Source of the DNA: an uncultured Bacteroidales bacterium
Lineage (GTDB): Bacteria > Bacteroidota > Bacteroidia > Bacteroidales > Bacteroidaceae
NCBI GenBank assembly: GCA_902779845.1
Contig: CACZCZ010000008.1
Location: forward strand, 17,616-81,615
Direction of reading: 5' to 3'
DNA: 64,000 nucleotides
Shown here: positions 1 through 8,137 of the stretch, piece after piece
How the letters are laid out: every line of letters starts with the position of its first letter
Position numbering within the stretch: position 1 is the stretch's first letter
Position numbers and translations under genes: made by a program
The notes under the pieces: model-generated
What the model was told of the DNA's origin: nothing
The model's database searches: none
The model's input: only the letters and a program-made list of their open reading frames with translations

Positions 1-2
1 GG

Positions 3-335
3 CGCGTGCACAGGTTTATCCGCTGCAACTTCGGCAAGTTCGACGGGCTGACCTACGACGTTGACGGCATGGTGCTGCACCTCGAGGAGGTGTCGTGCCC
101 CATCCGCCGCGAGTGCCCGATGGCCGGCATCGTGTGCAAGCCCAAGCCGTTTGGTTTGACGCCGCGTGAGACAGAGATTGCCAGGATGATCAGCACCGGA
201 CGGACATACGAGGAAATCTCTGAGGCGTTGGGTATCAAGCGCAGCACCATTAACAACTTCCTACAGAAGGTGAAGGAGAAGCTGCACCTGGGAAGCTCCA
301 AGGATATATGTAAATTATTCACATCTATATTATGA
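3..335 (+). CDS. LuxR-type helix-turn-helix regulator (partial, 5' end outside window)
   Basis: The reading frame is open to the left edge, so the true start lies outside the window. The last 60 or so residues form a LuxR/sigma-region-4 type helix-turn-helix: LTPRETEIARMISTGRT followed by YEEISEALGIKRSTINNFL, which matches the usual pattern of such DNA-binding domains. Upstream are spaced cysteines (CPIRRECPMAGIVC) that could bind a metal; this is inference. No receiver domain is visible in the part seen. It overlaps the next gene by 4 bases, so the two are translationally coupled. Its place at the front of small phage genes suggests control of early or lytic transcription. Confidence 0.75.
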   Translation, partial: RVHRFIRCNFGKFDGLTYDVDGMVLHLEEVSCPIRRECPMAGIVCKPKPFGLTPRETEIARMISTGRTYEEISEALGIKRSTINNFLQKVKEKLHLGSSKDICKLFTSIL

Positions 336-604
336 AAGTAGAAGATTTTGAAAAAGCCATCGATGCACTCCAGCTAATGCTGGATGAGCCTATAGTTATC
401 GATGAAATGGTGTTGGGCAAAGGCGGCCAGGTGAAAGTGGTCTATGGCCACATCTTTTCTTTATGGGTGAAATGGGATACGTTCGGCCGCTGCCTTGTGG
501 CTCGCAAAGAAGAAAAGTTACCCCTTGAACCAATAGATGGGTACCGTACGATAGAGCTTGAACAATGGGAGCACTACGAATTTTATGATTTGAAAATTGA
601 GTAA
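332..604 (+). CDS. hypothetical phage protein, 90 aa
   Basis: The ATG overlaps the stop of the HTH gene (ATGA-type overlap). The protein is acidic and aromatic-rich, with no signal peptide, membrane segment or motif I recognise. Tight packing between the regulator and the next small gene supports it being real and part of the early phage transcript. Confidence 0.6.
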   Translation: MKVEDFEKAIDALQLMLDEPIVIDEMVLGKGGQVKVVYGHIFSLWVKWDTFGRCLVARKEEKLPLEPIDGYRTIELEQWEHYEFYDLKIE

Positions 605-607
605 GCC

Positions 608-898
608 ATGAGGAAAAGGTTAGCACAGAAGATTCTGGCAAGAATGGCCCGGGAAGATAAGCGGGTGTACGCCGCTTACGGAAAAGAAAGATGCCGTCAG
701 GCATTCATCCAATACTATGGATACTGGATATTCTACAAATATAAGCAAATGGGCTGGCCTGCCGCTGAAGAAGATGAACCGGACTGGTCTACTATAGCAC
801 GCCATATGTACTACAAGCAATTCCATAAGTTTGGTGCAGCGACTTGCCGTATAAAACTAAACCCTAGAGAAGGCCATGAGCTACGGAGCTCTGAGTGA
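608..898 (+). CDS. hypothetical phage protein, 96 aa
   Basis: Starts 3 bases after the preceding stop. The N-terminus is very basic (MRKRLAQKILARMARED), and the middle is rich in Tyr, Trp and Lys, which would suit nucleic-acid or protein contact; no family is recognised. Ordinary codon use and operon spacing support a real gene. Confidence 0.55.
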   Translation: MRKRLAQKILARMAREDKRVYAAYGKERCRQAFIQYYGYWIFYKYKQMGWPAAEEDEPDWSTIARHMYYKQFHKFGAATCRIKLNPREGHELRSSE

Positions 899-945
899 GC
901 TGACAGCTCGTAGCGTGGTTTCTTTATGTCAAAACCATTATTGTT

Positions 946-1308
946 ATGGAAACAAACGAAGTGAATCAGGAGATCGTGCAAGGCATGTTCCTGTGCTGGA
1001 TTCAAGTAAGCAACAAGCTACAGAAGTCCGAGACGGAGGCAGAATGGGCCCTCCTGAGCTGGCTCTACGAGAACGCTGTGCACCGCACGGTGACGACCGA
1101 TGGCTGGCTGAGACTGTGCAAGGCCATTGATGCGCGCGTCGAGGAAGCGAACAGAGGGAGATACGATGTGGACTCACCCCTGGACTCGGACTTCCATTCC
1201 CCGGTCGGGCTGACCAGCGGCTACATCCGCATCTGGCGGATGAAGGACCCGATGGCCGGCATCAACATCCCTGTCATCGGCTGGAGGGGAACGTTCGAAG
1301 AGATCTAA
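946..1308 (+). CDS. hypothetical phage protein, 120 aa
   Basis: Starts at an ATG 47 bases after the previous gene. It looks soluble and has no membrane segment. The first half is probably helical (WALLSWLYENAVHRTVTTDG), and the second half ends in a Trp/Gly-rich tail. A good rho-independent terminator follows 23 bases after the stop, so it probably closes the early small-gene transcript. Family unknown. Confidence 0.6.
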   Translation: METNEVNQEIVQGMFLCWIQVSNKLQKSETEAEWALLSWLYENAVHRTVTTDGWLRLCKAIDARVEEANRGRYDVDSPLDSDFHSPVGLTSGYIRIWRMKDPMAGINIPVIGWRGTFEEI

Positions 1309-1330
1309 AGCAAATCCCTCAGCGGAGGGT

Positions 1331-1351
1331 CATCCCCAAGGGATGTTTTTT
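1331..1351 (+). terminator. rho-independent terminator
   Basis: A 6-bp stem (CATCCC with GGGATG, loop CAA) is followed directly by six T. It lies just downstream of the 946-1308 gene and would end the first transcript. Confidence 0.7.
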
Positions 1352-1443
1352 GACTCTATAGTACAGCGTAAGAAAATGTAATGGAATTCGTTGTGCAAAT
1401 AGAGGAGGTAGAAAAAAGCAGGCGGGTGAAAGCCCCGCCATCC

Positions 1444-1522
1444 GGAGAGGGAAAACCGGTAAACGGAGCAACCGGAGAGCAAAGGTTTGGCCTGAGCGTG
1501 GGTTCGATTCCCACCCTCTCCT
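1444..1522 (+). ncRNA. tRNA-like element (acceptor stem and T-arm, no proper anticodon arm)
   Basis: The 3' part reads exactly like a tRNA T-arm: 5-bp stem GTGGG/CCCAC (1498-1502 with 1510-1514) around the canonical loop TTCGATT. It is followed by CCTCTCC (1515-1521), which pairs perfectly with GGAGAGG (1444-1450) as a 7-bp acceptor stem. After the unpaired T comes CCG rather than CCA. The 47 bases between do not fold into D and anticodon arms; instead CCGGT (1456-1460) pairs with ACCGG (1471-1475). It is therefore tRNA-like but not a recognisable tRNA. It could be a tRNA mimic, a decayed phage tRNA or part of a larger RNA. The surrounding 1352-1633 holds no convincing gene. Confidence 0.4.
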
Positions 1523-1562
1523 CCGACGGAAAGCTAAAGGCAGCCTCGGATGTCCTTAGCCC

Positions 1563-1599
1563 GTGCGGGGCCTGCCATGAGGCTCCGGGGGCCCCGCAC
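1563..1599 (+). other. 10-bp GC-rich hairpin downstream of the tRNA-like element
   Basis: GTGCGGGGCC (1563-1572) pairs perfectly with GGCCCCGCAC (1590-1599) and is followed by ATTTTGAT. It could terminate an RNA that begins upstream and includes the tRNA-like element, or be a stability hairpin. Confidence 0.5.
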
Positions 1600-1633
1600 A
1601 TTTTGATACATCTAACTAACAACAAATGAAACT

Positions 1634-1978
1634 ATGGATAGACATTATTTTCTGGAAGTACAGACATACCAGTCTGTAAACAACATGGGCCATGAACTGG
1701 GGCGCTATGTTGAGGATAAATATCATCATATGGTCGTACACGAGAGGGACATGAGTGCCATCCGGGATGACATCAGGAAGAAGAAGGAAGAACTGGAAGA
1801 AAAGTTCCCGCGAAGCAGGCCTTTCAAGTTCGGTATGGAAGAACACCGGAATAAATATGGAGAGCCCTGGTATTACATCTCCGCGAAGCCAGACAGCCAA
1901 TACAACGACAACTACGTGTTCATCTTGCAGTCTACGTTAGTCAGGAACCATATATTAGATTATGGGAGGGTGGTATGA
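1634..1978 (+). CDS. hypothetical phage protein, 114 aa
   Basis: ATG start 8 bases after an ACAACAAATGAAACT leader typical of A-rich Bacteroidota 5' regions. The centre is charged and likely helical (DIRKKKEELEEKF). No family recognised. Its stop overlaps the next short gene (ATGA), indicating coupled translation ahead of the primase. Confidence 0.6.
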   Translation: MDRHYFLEVQTYQSVNNMGHELGRYVEDKYHHMVVHERDMSAIRDDIRKKKEELEEKFPRSRPFKFGMEEHRNKYGEPWYYISAKPDSQYNDNYVFILQSTLVRNHILDYGRVV

Positions 1979-2142
1979 AATGGATGCATATTGACATAAT
2001 GACAGTGGGGGGGGTATTTCTGTGTACCCTCCACTACAGGTACAATCCGATATTCAAGGTGTCGATGGACGAAATTCACGACTTCGTGATGAGCAAACGG
2101 CCATCACTGCAGAACAAGAATATCGTGATGTATATAAATTGA
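1975..2142 (+). CDS. small hypothetical protein, 55 aa
   Basis: An ATG overlapping the previous stop opens a 55-codon frame ending in TGA at 2140-2142. The start of the protein is hydrophobic (MKWMHIDIMTVGGVF), which could be a short membrane or signal segment; the rest is charged. An 8-G run (codons GTG GGG GGG GTA) lies inside the frame, so polymerase slippage could truncate it. Judged real because of the stop-start overlap and sensible codons; function unknown. Confidence 0.45.
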   Translation: MKWMHIDIMTVGGVFLCTLHYRYNPIFKVSMDEIHDFVMSKRPSLQNKNIVMYIN

Positions 2143-2159
2143 GGGCTCTACCGCTATAT

Positions 2160-2190
2160 TTTGGCAGTGCGGCGCAAAGATGTACCTTTG
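2160..2190 (+). promoter_or_regulatory. Bacteroidota sigma promoter for the primase gene
   Basis: TTTG (2160-2163), 19-base spacer, TACCTTTG (2183-2190), 22 bases before the primase ATG. This matches the TTTG/TAnnTTTG consensus exactly. Confidence 0.75.
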
Positions 2191-2212
2191 TGCCAGGTAA
2201 AAATGACGCGTT

Positions 2213-5200
2213 ATGATTAAAGACGAAGTTATTGAAAAGCTGATGGGCCTGAGCATCGTCGATGTGGTCTCGGACTACGTGACGTTGAAGAAGGCCGGTG
2301 CTAACTACAAGGGCGTGTGCCCGTTTCATGAAGACAGTTCCCCATCTTTCTACGTTTCTCCGGCGAAGAATATCTGCCACTGCTTTGCCTGTGGCGAGGG
2401 CGGCAACCCCGTGACGTTTGTCATGAAGCACGAGAAGTGCGACTTTCCGCAGGCCTGCAAGATCCTGGGCGACAAGTACCACATCAAGGTGGAGGACGAG
2501 GCGCCGCGGGAGCTGACGAAGGAAGAGCGCGAGGCGCAGGCGAAGCGCGAGAGCGGACATGTCATCTTCGAGCATGTGCAGCGCCACTTCGTGGAGTGCC
2601 TGCACGCCGACACGCCGGAGGCCAAGGCGGCACTGAGCTATGCCGTATCCCGATGGGGAGAGCAGGAGGTGAACGAGCGCGGCATCGGCTACGCACCCAA
2701 GGACTGGCAGGACATCATCACGTTCGCCGCGAAGGAGGGTCTGAGCATACCGCTGATGAAGGAGATGTCGCTCATCAGCACATCGGAAAAGGGCCACGAC
2801 TACGGCTTCTACAACGACCGGCTGATGATTCCGGTGCGGGACAAGTACGGCCGCGTCATCAGCTACACCGCCCGCACCATGGACGAGCACAAGGAAAAGG
2901 GCTCGAAGTACATCAACGGCGCCGAGTCCTTCATCTACAGCAAGGGCGAAGTGCTCTTCGGCCTCGACATCGCCCAGAAGGAGGGTGCCAGGCAGGAACT
3001 GTTCTACGTGGTGGAGGGTGCGCCGGACGTCATCCGCATGCAGGAGATAGGCGTGACCAACACCATCGCGGCCCTGGGCACGGCGTTCACCCAGGAGCAG
3101 CTGCAGCTGCTGAAGCGGTACCGCTGCACCCTGTGCTTCATTCCCGATCAGGACGCTGCCGGCATCGAGGCCGTGAAGAAGAACGGGCGGCTGGCCATGG
3201 AAGCCGGCTTCCGCGTCACGGTGAAGGAAATTCCGCCACTGGAGGACGATGATGGCAACCAGTATAAGCAGGACGCCGACAGCTACTTCCAGCGCAAGGC
3301 ACAGGTGGAGGAGCTGGCCAGCGAGGATTTCGTGATATGGCTCGCCCGGAAGATCTACAACGAGGACCAGACAGACACGGCCAAGAGCGACTCTGTGAGG
3401 ATGATATGCTCGACGCTCATCCTGGAGCGCGACGAGTTCACGCAGAGCGGCCTGCTCGATGCGCTGGCCGAGAAGTACGGCCACAAGTCGCTGTGGAAGA
3501 ATGCCGTCAACGACGCCAAACGCATCCGTAATGAGGAGAAGGCCCGACGCACAGCCCGCAAGAGCGGCATCGACCTGCGGAAGTACGGTTTCTTCGAGGA
3601 AAACAACAGCTACTGGTGCAACGAGGACGGCGGCGAGAAGCAGTGGTCGAACTTCAAGATGAAGCCCCTGTTTCATATCATGGGCGTGGAGAGTTCCACG
3701 CGCCTGTATGAGATCACCAACCAGGAAGGAACAACGCGCACGCTGGAACTGAAGGCCGAGGAGCTCGTGTCGCTCCCTCAGTTCATGGTGCGTGTGGAGA
3801 GTGCCGGCAATTTCCTGTGGCTGGCAGGTGTCGAGGAGCTGAAGAAGCTGAAACGCTACCTCTTCGACATCACGGGTACCGCCATCAAAGTGAAACAGTA
3901 TGGCTGGCAGAAGGGCGGCTTCTGGGCTTTCGGCAACGGCTGCATCTACGAGGATGAGTGGATCCCGGCCGACAATATGGGAATTGTCCACCTGCACGAT
4001 ACCGAAAAGAAACTGGACAACTATTACCTGCAGGGCGCCAGCGACCTCTATGCCCAGGACACCAGCTACTTCAACTTCGAGCGACAGTTCGTCATGCCTG
4101 AGGGCCACAGCTCGATATCGCTGCCGGACTTCTCACGGATGATGGCCAGCGTCTTCGGTGATAATGCCAAGGTGGCCATCTGCTACCTGCTGGCCAGCAT
4201 CTACAGGGACATCATCACCGGCTATACGACCAACTTCCCGTTGCTGAATTTGTTCGGCCCCAAGGGAAGCGGTAAGAGCGAGCTGGGCATCACCCTGATG
4301 CGTTTCTTTACGATTGGAGACAAACCTTTCAACCTCAGGAACGCCACCAAGGCAGGCCTCTCGGAGGTCATCGGTGCAACTGTCAACGGCATGGTGCATC
4401 TCGATGAGTATAAGAACACGCTGAACATGGAAATCATCGAGATCATCAAGGGTGCCTACGACGGCGTAGGACGAACCCGTCTGAACATCGACCGCGGCAA
4501 GCAAGTGGAGAAAACGCCGGTCGACTGCGGTGTCATCGTCAGTGGCCAGGAGATGCCGACACTCGATATCGCCATGTTCTCGCGTATGATATACCTGACG
4601 CACGACACCACCGTCCACGACCGCGAGGCCAAGGACCGCTTCAATCATCTGTCAGATATCCGCAAGATGGGGCTCCAGCACCTGACAAAGCAGATCCTTT
4701 CACACCGCGCCCTGTTCGAGAGCTCGTTTTACGAAACCTACAATGATGTCACCAACGAAGTCTATGACCTCATCGAGGGCGCACAGGTGGAAGACCGTCT
4801 GTGGCGCAACTGGGTGATTCTGCTGACGGCCTATAAGGTGCTGATGCGTCCCCTGAACCTTCCCTTCGGCTACGAGGAGATGCGCGACTTGTGTGTGGCC
4901 GGTATCAAGCGGCAGAATGCCGAGGTTATCTCTAACAACGAGCTTGGCAACCTGTGGAACTCGCTGACATACCTATACGAGGAAGGCATGATCTTCGCCG
5001 AGAGCGACTTCAAGGTGAAGTACGTTCAGACGCTGAAGACCGACAAGACCGAACGTGAGTACAAGACGCTGCACCCCATCCTGATGCTGCGTCTGAATCA
5101 CTTCATCGGCCAGTACAAACGCATGGCCAAGCAGCAGGGCGATACAGTCATGTCGAAGGACTCCATTCGCTACTATCTGACCACCAGCAGCGCATACCTG

Positions 5201-5479
5201 GGCATGAAGGCCTCAGAGCGCTGGAATGTGTACCAGGGCAACCAGCAGCTCACGGAGAGCAGAACGCAGAAGAGCGGCCTGCAGACCGTATCCAAGATCT
5301 GCAAGTTCGACCGCTGCATGTGTTTCGACTATCTGCAGCTGAAGGATAAGTTCGACTTGAATCTGGAGCAGGTATCCTCCGACGTGGCCGACTCGCGCGA
5401 AGCTGTCAGCCGTCAGGAGGAGCAGCGCTACTTCGAGAACAAACTGGAACCCGGCTTCTGGGAATCTATGGAAGATTAG
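2213..5479 (+). CDS. phage DNA primase-helicase (CHC2 zinc finger, TOPRIM, P-loop ATPase), 1088 aa
   Basis: The protein joins a primase to a helicase-like ATPase and should start phage DNA replication. A CHC2 zinc finger is at residues 36-60 (C36, H39, C57, C60). The TOPRIM signature follows, with VVEG at 266-269 and the metal-binding acidic pair in PDQDAAG at 311-317. The C-terminal half has Walker A GPKGSGKS at 682-689 and Walker B MVHLDE at 727-732. This resembles the primase-plus-superfamily-3/DnaB-like ATPase proteins of phages and plasmids; the exact helicase family is not certain. It has its own promoter and is followed by the phased repeat array, the likely site of action. A 684-codon open frame on the other strand is a shadow caused by codon bias. 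Confidence 0.9.
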   Translation: MIKDEVIEKLMGLSIVDVVSDYVTLKKAGANYKGVCPFHEDSSPSFYVSPAKNICHCFACGEGGNPVTFVMKHEKCDFPQACKILGDKYHIKVEDEAPRELTKEEREAQAKRESGHVIFEHVQRHFVECLHADTPEAKAALSYAVSRWGEQEVNERGIGYAPKDWQDIITFAAKEGLSIPLMKEMSLISTSEKGHDYGFYNDRLMIPVRDKYGRVISYTARTMDEHKEKGSKYINGAESFIYSKGEVLFGLDIAQKEGARQELFYVVEGAPDVIRMQEIGVTNTIAALGTAFTQEQLQLLKRYRCTLCFIPDQDAAGIEAVKKNGRLAMEAGFRVTVKEIPPLEDDDGNQYKQDADSYFQRKAQVEELASEDFVIWLARKIYNEDQTDTAKSDSVRMICSTLILERDEFTQSGLLDALAEKYGHKSLWKNAVNDAKRIRNEEKARRTARKSGIDLRKYGFFEENNSYWCNEDGGEKQWSNFKMKPLFHIMGVESSTRLYEITNQEGTTRTLELKAEELVSLPQFMVRVESAGNFLWLAGVEELKKLKRYLFDITGTAIKVKQYGWQKGGFWAFGNGCIYEDEWIPADNMGIVHLHDTEKKLDNYYLQGASDLYAQDTSYFNFERQFVMPEGHSSISLPDFSRMMASVFGDNAKVAICYLLASIYRDIITGYTTNFPLLNLFGPKGSGKSELGITLMRFFTIGDKPFNLRNATKAGLSEVIGATVNGMVHLDEYKNTLNMEIIEIIKGAYDGVGRTRLNIDRGKQVEKTPVDCGVIVSGQEMPTLDIAMFSRMIYLTHDTTVHDREAKDRFNHLSDIRKMGLQHLTKQILSHRALFESSFYETYNDVTNEVYDLIEGAQVEDRLWRNWVILLTAYKVLMRPLNLPFGYEEMRDLCVAGIKRQNAEVISNNELGNLWNSLTYLYEEGMIFAESDFKVKYVQTLKTDKTEREYKTLHPILMLRLNHFIGQYKRMAKQQGDTVMSKDSIRYYLTTSSAYLGMKASERWNVYQGNQQLTESRTQKSGLQTVSKICKFDRCMCFDYLQLKDKFDLNLEQVSSDVADSREAVSRQEEQRYFENKLEPGFWESMED

Positions 5480-5511
5480 CATTTCAGCTTTTCGTCTTTT
5501 TACCAACTGTC

Positions 5512-5545
5512 GTGAGGGCTGGCGCGTGAAGCTTCGGCCCTTTTT
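5512..5545 (+). terminator. probable terminator after the primase gene
   Basis: AGGGC and GCCCT form a short stem with a long loop and are followed by TTTTTAG. The stem is only about 5 bp, so this is a modest call. Confidence 0.35.
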
Positions 5546-5591
5546 AGACGTTTTCCCTTTGCGCGGGCGCGCGGGCGCGCGTAGAAATATG

Positions 5592-5846
5592 TGCACACAT
5601 ATGCACACACCTGCACACATCTTTATAACGCGCTGAAAATCAACACACGTACATTTTGCACACAAACAAGAAAGTGTGCACACAGTGTGCACACGTTTGC
5701 ACACAGGCTGCACACAAAATCGGATTTTGCACACAAAAAGCACGTTTTGCACACAGATTTTTTATTTTGCACACAAAGAATATAAGAGTAATAAATTGAA
5801 AATCAATTAAGTATATTTTTGTGTGCAGTTGTGTGCAGCGTGTGCA
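5592..5846. repeat. phased TGCACACA repeat array (iteron-like; candidate origin or operator)
   Basis: Eleven forward copies of TGCACAC(A/G) begin at 5592, 5602, 5612, 5657, 5677, 5688, 5698, 5709, 5728, 5748 and 5768. Steps are 10, 10, 45, 20, 11, 10, 11, 19, 20 and 20 bases, mostly whole helical turns. Several copies have the wider form TTTTGCACACA. Three inverted copies (TGTGTGCA or one mismatch) follow at 5820, 5830 and 5839, with the same 10-base step. The stretch between and after them is AT-rich. Helically phased repeats beside an AT-rich region next to a replication gene resemble iteron origins; repeated repressor sites are the alternative. No gene lies in 5480-5956. Confidence 0.65.
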
Positions 5847-5899
5847 GCCAAAAATGTATTCGTGTGCGCGAAAAATTTTTCTTGATTTTTATTCAAACT

Positions 5900-5933
5900 T
5901 TTGGCCGTAATTCATAGGAAATCACTACCTTTG
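5900..5933 (+). promoter_or_regulatory. promoter for the 5957 gene
   Basis: TTTG (5900-5903), 22-base spacer, TACCTTTG (5926-5933), 23 bases before the ATG. The -7 box is perfect; the spacer is slightly long. Confidence 0.6.
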
Positions 5934-5956
5934 CGGAGTTTTAATACAGTTTTCCT

Positions 5957-6457
5957 ATGAGCAACATCCTTATCTACGTCAAAATTCCCCTCTACGAACG
6001 TGAATGGTGCGAACATCACTTCGGGAGTCCCTGCACCTTTCCTGCAGCTACGAACCTGAACAATGTCATCCGTCATTTCTCGCGGATCCGTCCGTCGGGT
6101 GTGGAGCCTGACACGCAGCAACCTGGCGAGCTGGCCATCTGCCTCATGGGCAGTAAGTCAAAAAAACCGGAGGTGTACAATTTCATTTCCACACACGGCA
6201 AGGCTGCCATCGGTCAAGCCATCGACGATCTCTTCACCATGCACATGTGGGAGGAACTGACGGATATCGGCTGCCGCTCCATCGCCATCTCCAAGCTCAT
6301 CATGGACTGGATGGAGCAGAACGGGATATCGATGTCAGGGAACAATTACGAGAATCTCCGGATGAAGTTCCAACGCATAAAGGATGCCTACAAGAATGAA
6401 GCCGGCATCAACATCTCTCGCGGCTATAAACACGAGCACACAAAAAAATCCTGTTAA
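5957..6457 (+). CDS. hypothetical phage protein, 166 aa
   Basis: It starts at an ATG just after a clear promoter, so it is a first gene of its transcript. The N-terminus is strand-rich (NILIYVKIPLYEREWCEHHF) and the C-terminal third looks helical and basic (NYENLRMKFQRIKDAYKNEA). No catalytic motif is visible. Its place between the repeat array and the head module would suit a replication accessory or late-gene regulator, but that is only context. Confidence 0.6.
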   Translation: MSNILIYVKIPLYEREWCEHHFGSPCTFPAATNLNNVIRHFSRIRPSGVEPDTQQPGELAICLMGSKSKKPEVYNFISTHGKAAIGQAIDDLFTMHMWEELTDIGCRSIAISKLIMDWMEQNGISMSGNNYENLRMKFQRIKDAYKNEAGINISRGYKHEHTKKSC

Positions 6458-6531
6458 GAATCGTTAAAGTTCCGATTTTTCATTCCACTAAATCGCGATT
6501 TTTTTTTAACCCCGTTCAACCCAGTTCAACC

Positions 6532-6945
6532 ATGTTCAAGTGCGTTCACATCAACAAAATTGAAATGGCTCCCGTCGATACGCTGTCGGCTATGGAAGTC
6601 GTATCGGAATCCTCATGTCGTTTCTCTTCGGCTGTCACATTCTCCGGAATCGACATTTCGGAGCTCGTAGGAGTAACTGTGGAGGATGACTACAACAACA
6701 ACCAGAAAGTCTTCACCACGAAGGCAACCTTCAAGACCTGCTCGAAGTTACAGCCTGCAGGGCGACGCATGGCCTTCAGGGTGACATCGGTCGATGGCAA
6801 GCGCTTCATGATAGGCTCTCACGCGCGCCCGTACCCTATTATATCTGAAAAGAACCCGTACCCGGAGCGCCCAACTGACGCCGTCCTGAAGACTGTCACG
6901 ATTACGTGGAAGTCCATGCTGCCGATGCTCCTGATCGAGGAATAG
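6532..6945 (+). CDS. hypothetical phage protein, 137 aa
   Basis: ATG start in a CAACCATGTTC context after a 75-base gap. The protein reads as mixed beta-strand with repeated Val/Thr segments (KVFTTKATFKTCSKL, DAVLKTVTITWKSML) and no membrane segment, as in small virion or head-completion proteins. I do not recognise the family. A new promoter starts right after it, so it may be the last gene before the late head operon. Confidence 0.55.
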   Translation: MFKCVHINKIEMAPVDTLSAMEVVSESSCRFSSAVTFSGIDISELVGVTVEDDYNNNQKVFTTKATFKTCSKLQPAGRRMAFRVTSVDGKRFMIGSHARPYPIISEKNPYPERPTDAVLKTVTITWKSMLPMLLIEE

Positions 6946-6952
6946 AAGGTAT

Positions 6953-6983
6953 TTTGTCTGAGCGGTCGTACTTCGTACCTTTG
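6953..6983 (+). promoter_or_regulatory. promoter of the head module
   Basis: TTTG (6953-6956), 19-base spacer, TACCTTTG (6976-6983), 21 bases before the protease ATG. Exact consensus and ideal spacing. Confidence 0.75.
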
Positions 6984-7004
6984 TGCAGTCAATAGCAACA
7001 AGGT

Positions 7005-8135
7005 ATGAAGTACGATTTCTATATCACAGGTACAATCGGCGAGGAGTTCGACTGGTGGACGGGCCAGCGAGGAACGACCGCTGATATGGTGAAGGCCTTC
7101 CTGGACAAACACAAGGATCAGGAAGTCCAGATTGCCGTGAGCTCTCCTGGCGGCTATCTCAACGACGGCATCACCATCGCTGAGATGATTGCCGAGCACG
7201 GCAAGTGTAACATGGTCATCGTCGGTATGACAGCCAGCGCCGCCACGGTGCTCTGCATGAAGGCCAAGAGCGTGAAGATCGCCAAAGGCTCTCTCATGCT
7301 TATCCACAACTCTTCCCAGTACATCTACTCCGGAGGTCTCTCGAATAAGCAGAAGATTGATGCTTATATCGAGAACCTGAAGAAGACGCGCGAGAACCTT
7401 GACACGATTGACAAGGCCATCGCCGACTTCTATGCCTCACGCAATGGTAAGACCATCGAGGAAAACATGGCCATGATGGACAAAGAGAAGTGGATGACCG
7501 CTCAGGACGCTGTGGATTTCGGTATCGTGGATGCCATCCTCGATGACGATGAAACGAAAACGCAGACGAAGGCCATCCAGAACGTCTATGCCTCCTATAC
7601 CGGTATCGAGGAGCATTACGGCCTTCCGCAGTTGCCGGAGTTCGAGAAGGCTGGAGTCAAGGTTCCAAAGGGTGTTATAGCCCGCCTGAAGGAATTCATC
7701 TCCAGTTCCGGCGACACGGTCGAAGACGCAGAAGATATTTCCCAAAACCATAAACAAAATCCCATCAAAACAATGAAGAAAATTGTACTGAATCTCATCT
7801 GTGCTGTCCTTGCTCTGCAGGACATCGAGATCTGTGAGGACGGCAAGGCCGCCATCACGGAAGATCAGCTCAATGCCTTGGAGAATGCTTTGAAGGAGAA
7901 GGACGACCGCATCAAGGCCCTCGAGACCGAGAAACAGACGGCCATCACTGACAAGCAGACCGCCGATCAGGCCAAGGCTAACGCTGAGACAGCTCTTGCA
8001 ACCCTCCAGCAAGAGTTCAATGCTTTCAAGGAGGAAGCAGGTGGGGATTCTCCCCGCCATGCAGCAACGTCCAATACCCACAAGGAGCCGACGACTGCAA
8101 AGGAACTGTTGAACGACATCAAAAACCTTCTGTAA
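7005..8135 (+). CDS. ClpP-like head maturation protease fused to scaffold domain, 376 aa
   Basis: The first 200 or so residues are a ClpP-type (S14) serine protease. SSPGGYLNDG forms the oxyanion-side loop, the nucleophile is S78 in GMTASAATVL, and the catalytic histidine is H101 in MLIHNSS. Phages use such enzymes to cut scaffold and capsid during head maturation. From about residue 257 the chain becomes a charged coiled coil (ALKEKDDRIKALETEKQ and onwards) typical of scaffolding proteins. The fusion resembles the lambda C/Nu3 layout. The capsid gene starts 2 bases later, as expected. Confidence 0.85.
   Translation: MKYDFYITGTIGEEFDWWTGQRGTTADMVKAFLDKHKDQEVQIAVSSPGGYLNDGITIAEMIAEHGKCNMVIVGMTASAATVLCMKAKSVKIAKGSLMLIHNSSQYIYSGGLSNKQKIDAYIENLKKTRENLDTIDKAIADFYASRNGKTIEENMAMMDKEKWMTAQDAVDFGIVDAILDDDETKTQTKAIQNVYASYTGIEEHYGLPQLPEFEKAGVKVPKGVIARLKEFISSSGDTVEDAEDISQNHKQNPIKTMKKIVLNLICAVLALQDIEICEDGKAAITEDQLNALENALKEKDDRIKALETEKQTAITDKQTADQAKANAETALATLQQEFNAFKEEAGGDSPRHAATSNTHKEPTTAKELLNDIKNLL
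7773..8135 (+). CDS. possible nested scaffolding protein (in-frame internal start), 120 aa
   Basis: An ATG at 7773, in frame with the protease (its codon 257), follows an A-rich leader (CATCAAAACA) like those of other genes here. It opens exactly the coiled-coil scaffold part. Lambda Nu3 and related phages make scaffold from an internal start in the protease gene, so separate production is plausible. The segment begins MKKIVLNLICAVLAL, which is hydrophobic and also looks like a fresh protein start. Not proven from sequence alone. Confidence 0.4.
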   Translation: MKKIVLNLICAVLALQDIEICEDGKAAITEDQLNALENALKEKDDRIKALETEKQTAITDKQTADQAKANAETALATLQQEFNAFKEEAGGDSPRHAATSNTHKEPTTAKELLNDIKNLL

Positions 8136-8137
8136 CT

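Noticed and set aside
1444-1522. A functional phage tRNA
   Set aside because: Acceptor and T-arm are right, but no D or anticodon arm can be folded in the 47 bases between.
1381-1629. 82-aa plus-strand ORF across the tRNA-like element
   Set aside because: The frame runs through the T-arm; the opposite strand gives the RVGIEPT string that is a known artefact of translating tRNA-like DNA.
2054-4108. 684-codon open frame on the minus strand
   Set aside because: It lies fully under the primase gene, is a low-complexity Leu/Val/His string and follows from the GC-rich codon bias of the real gene.
5592-5846. CRISPR array
   Set aside because: Repeats are only 8 bases and spaced by 10-20 bases, far too short for CRISPR repeats and spacers; no cas genes nearby.
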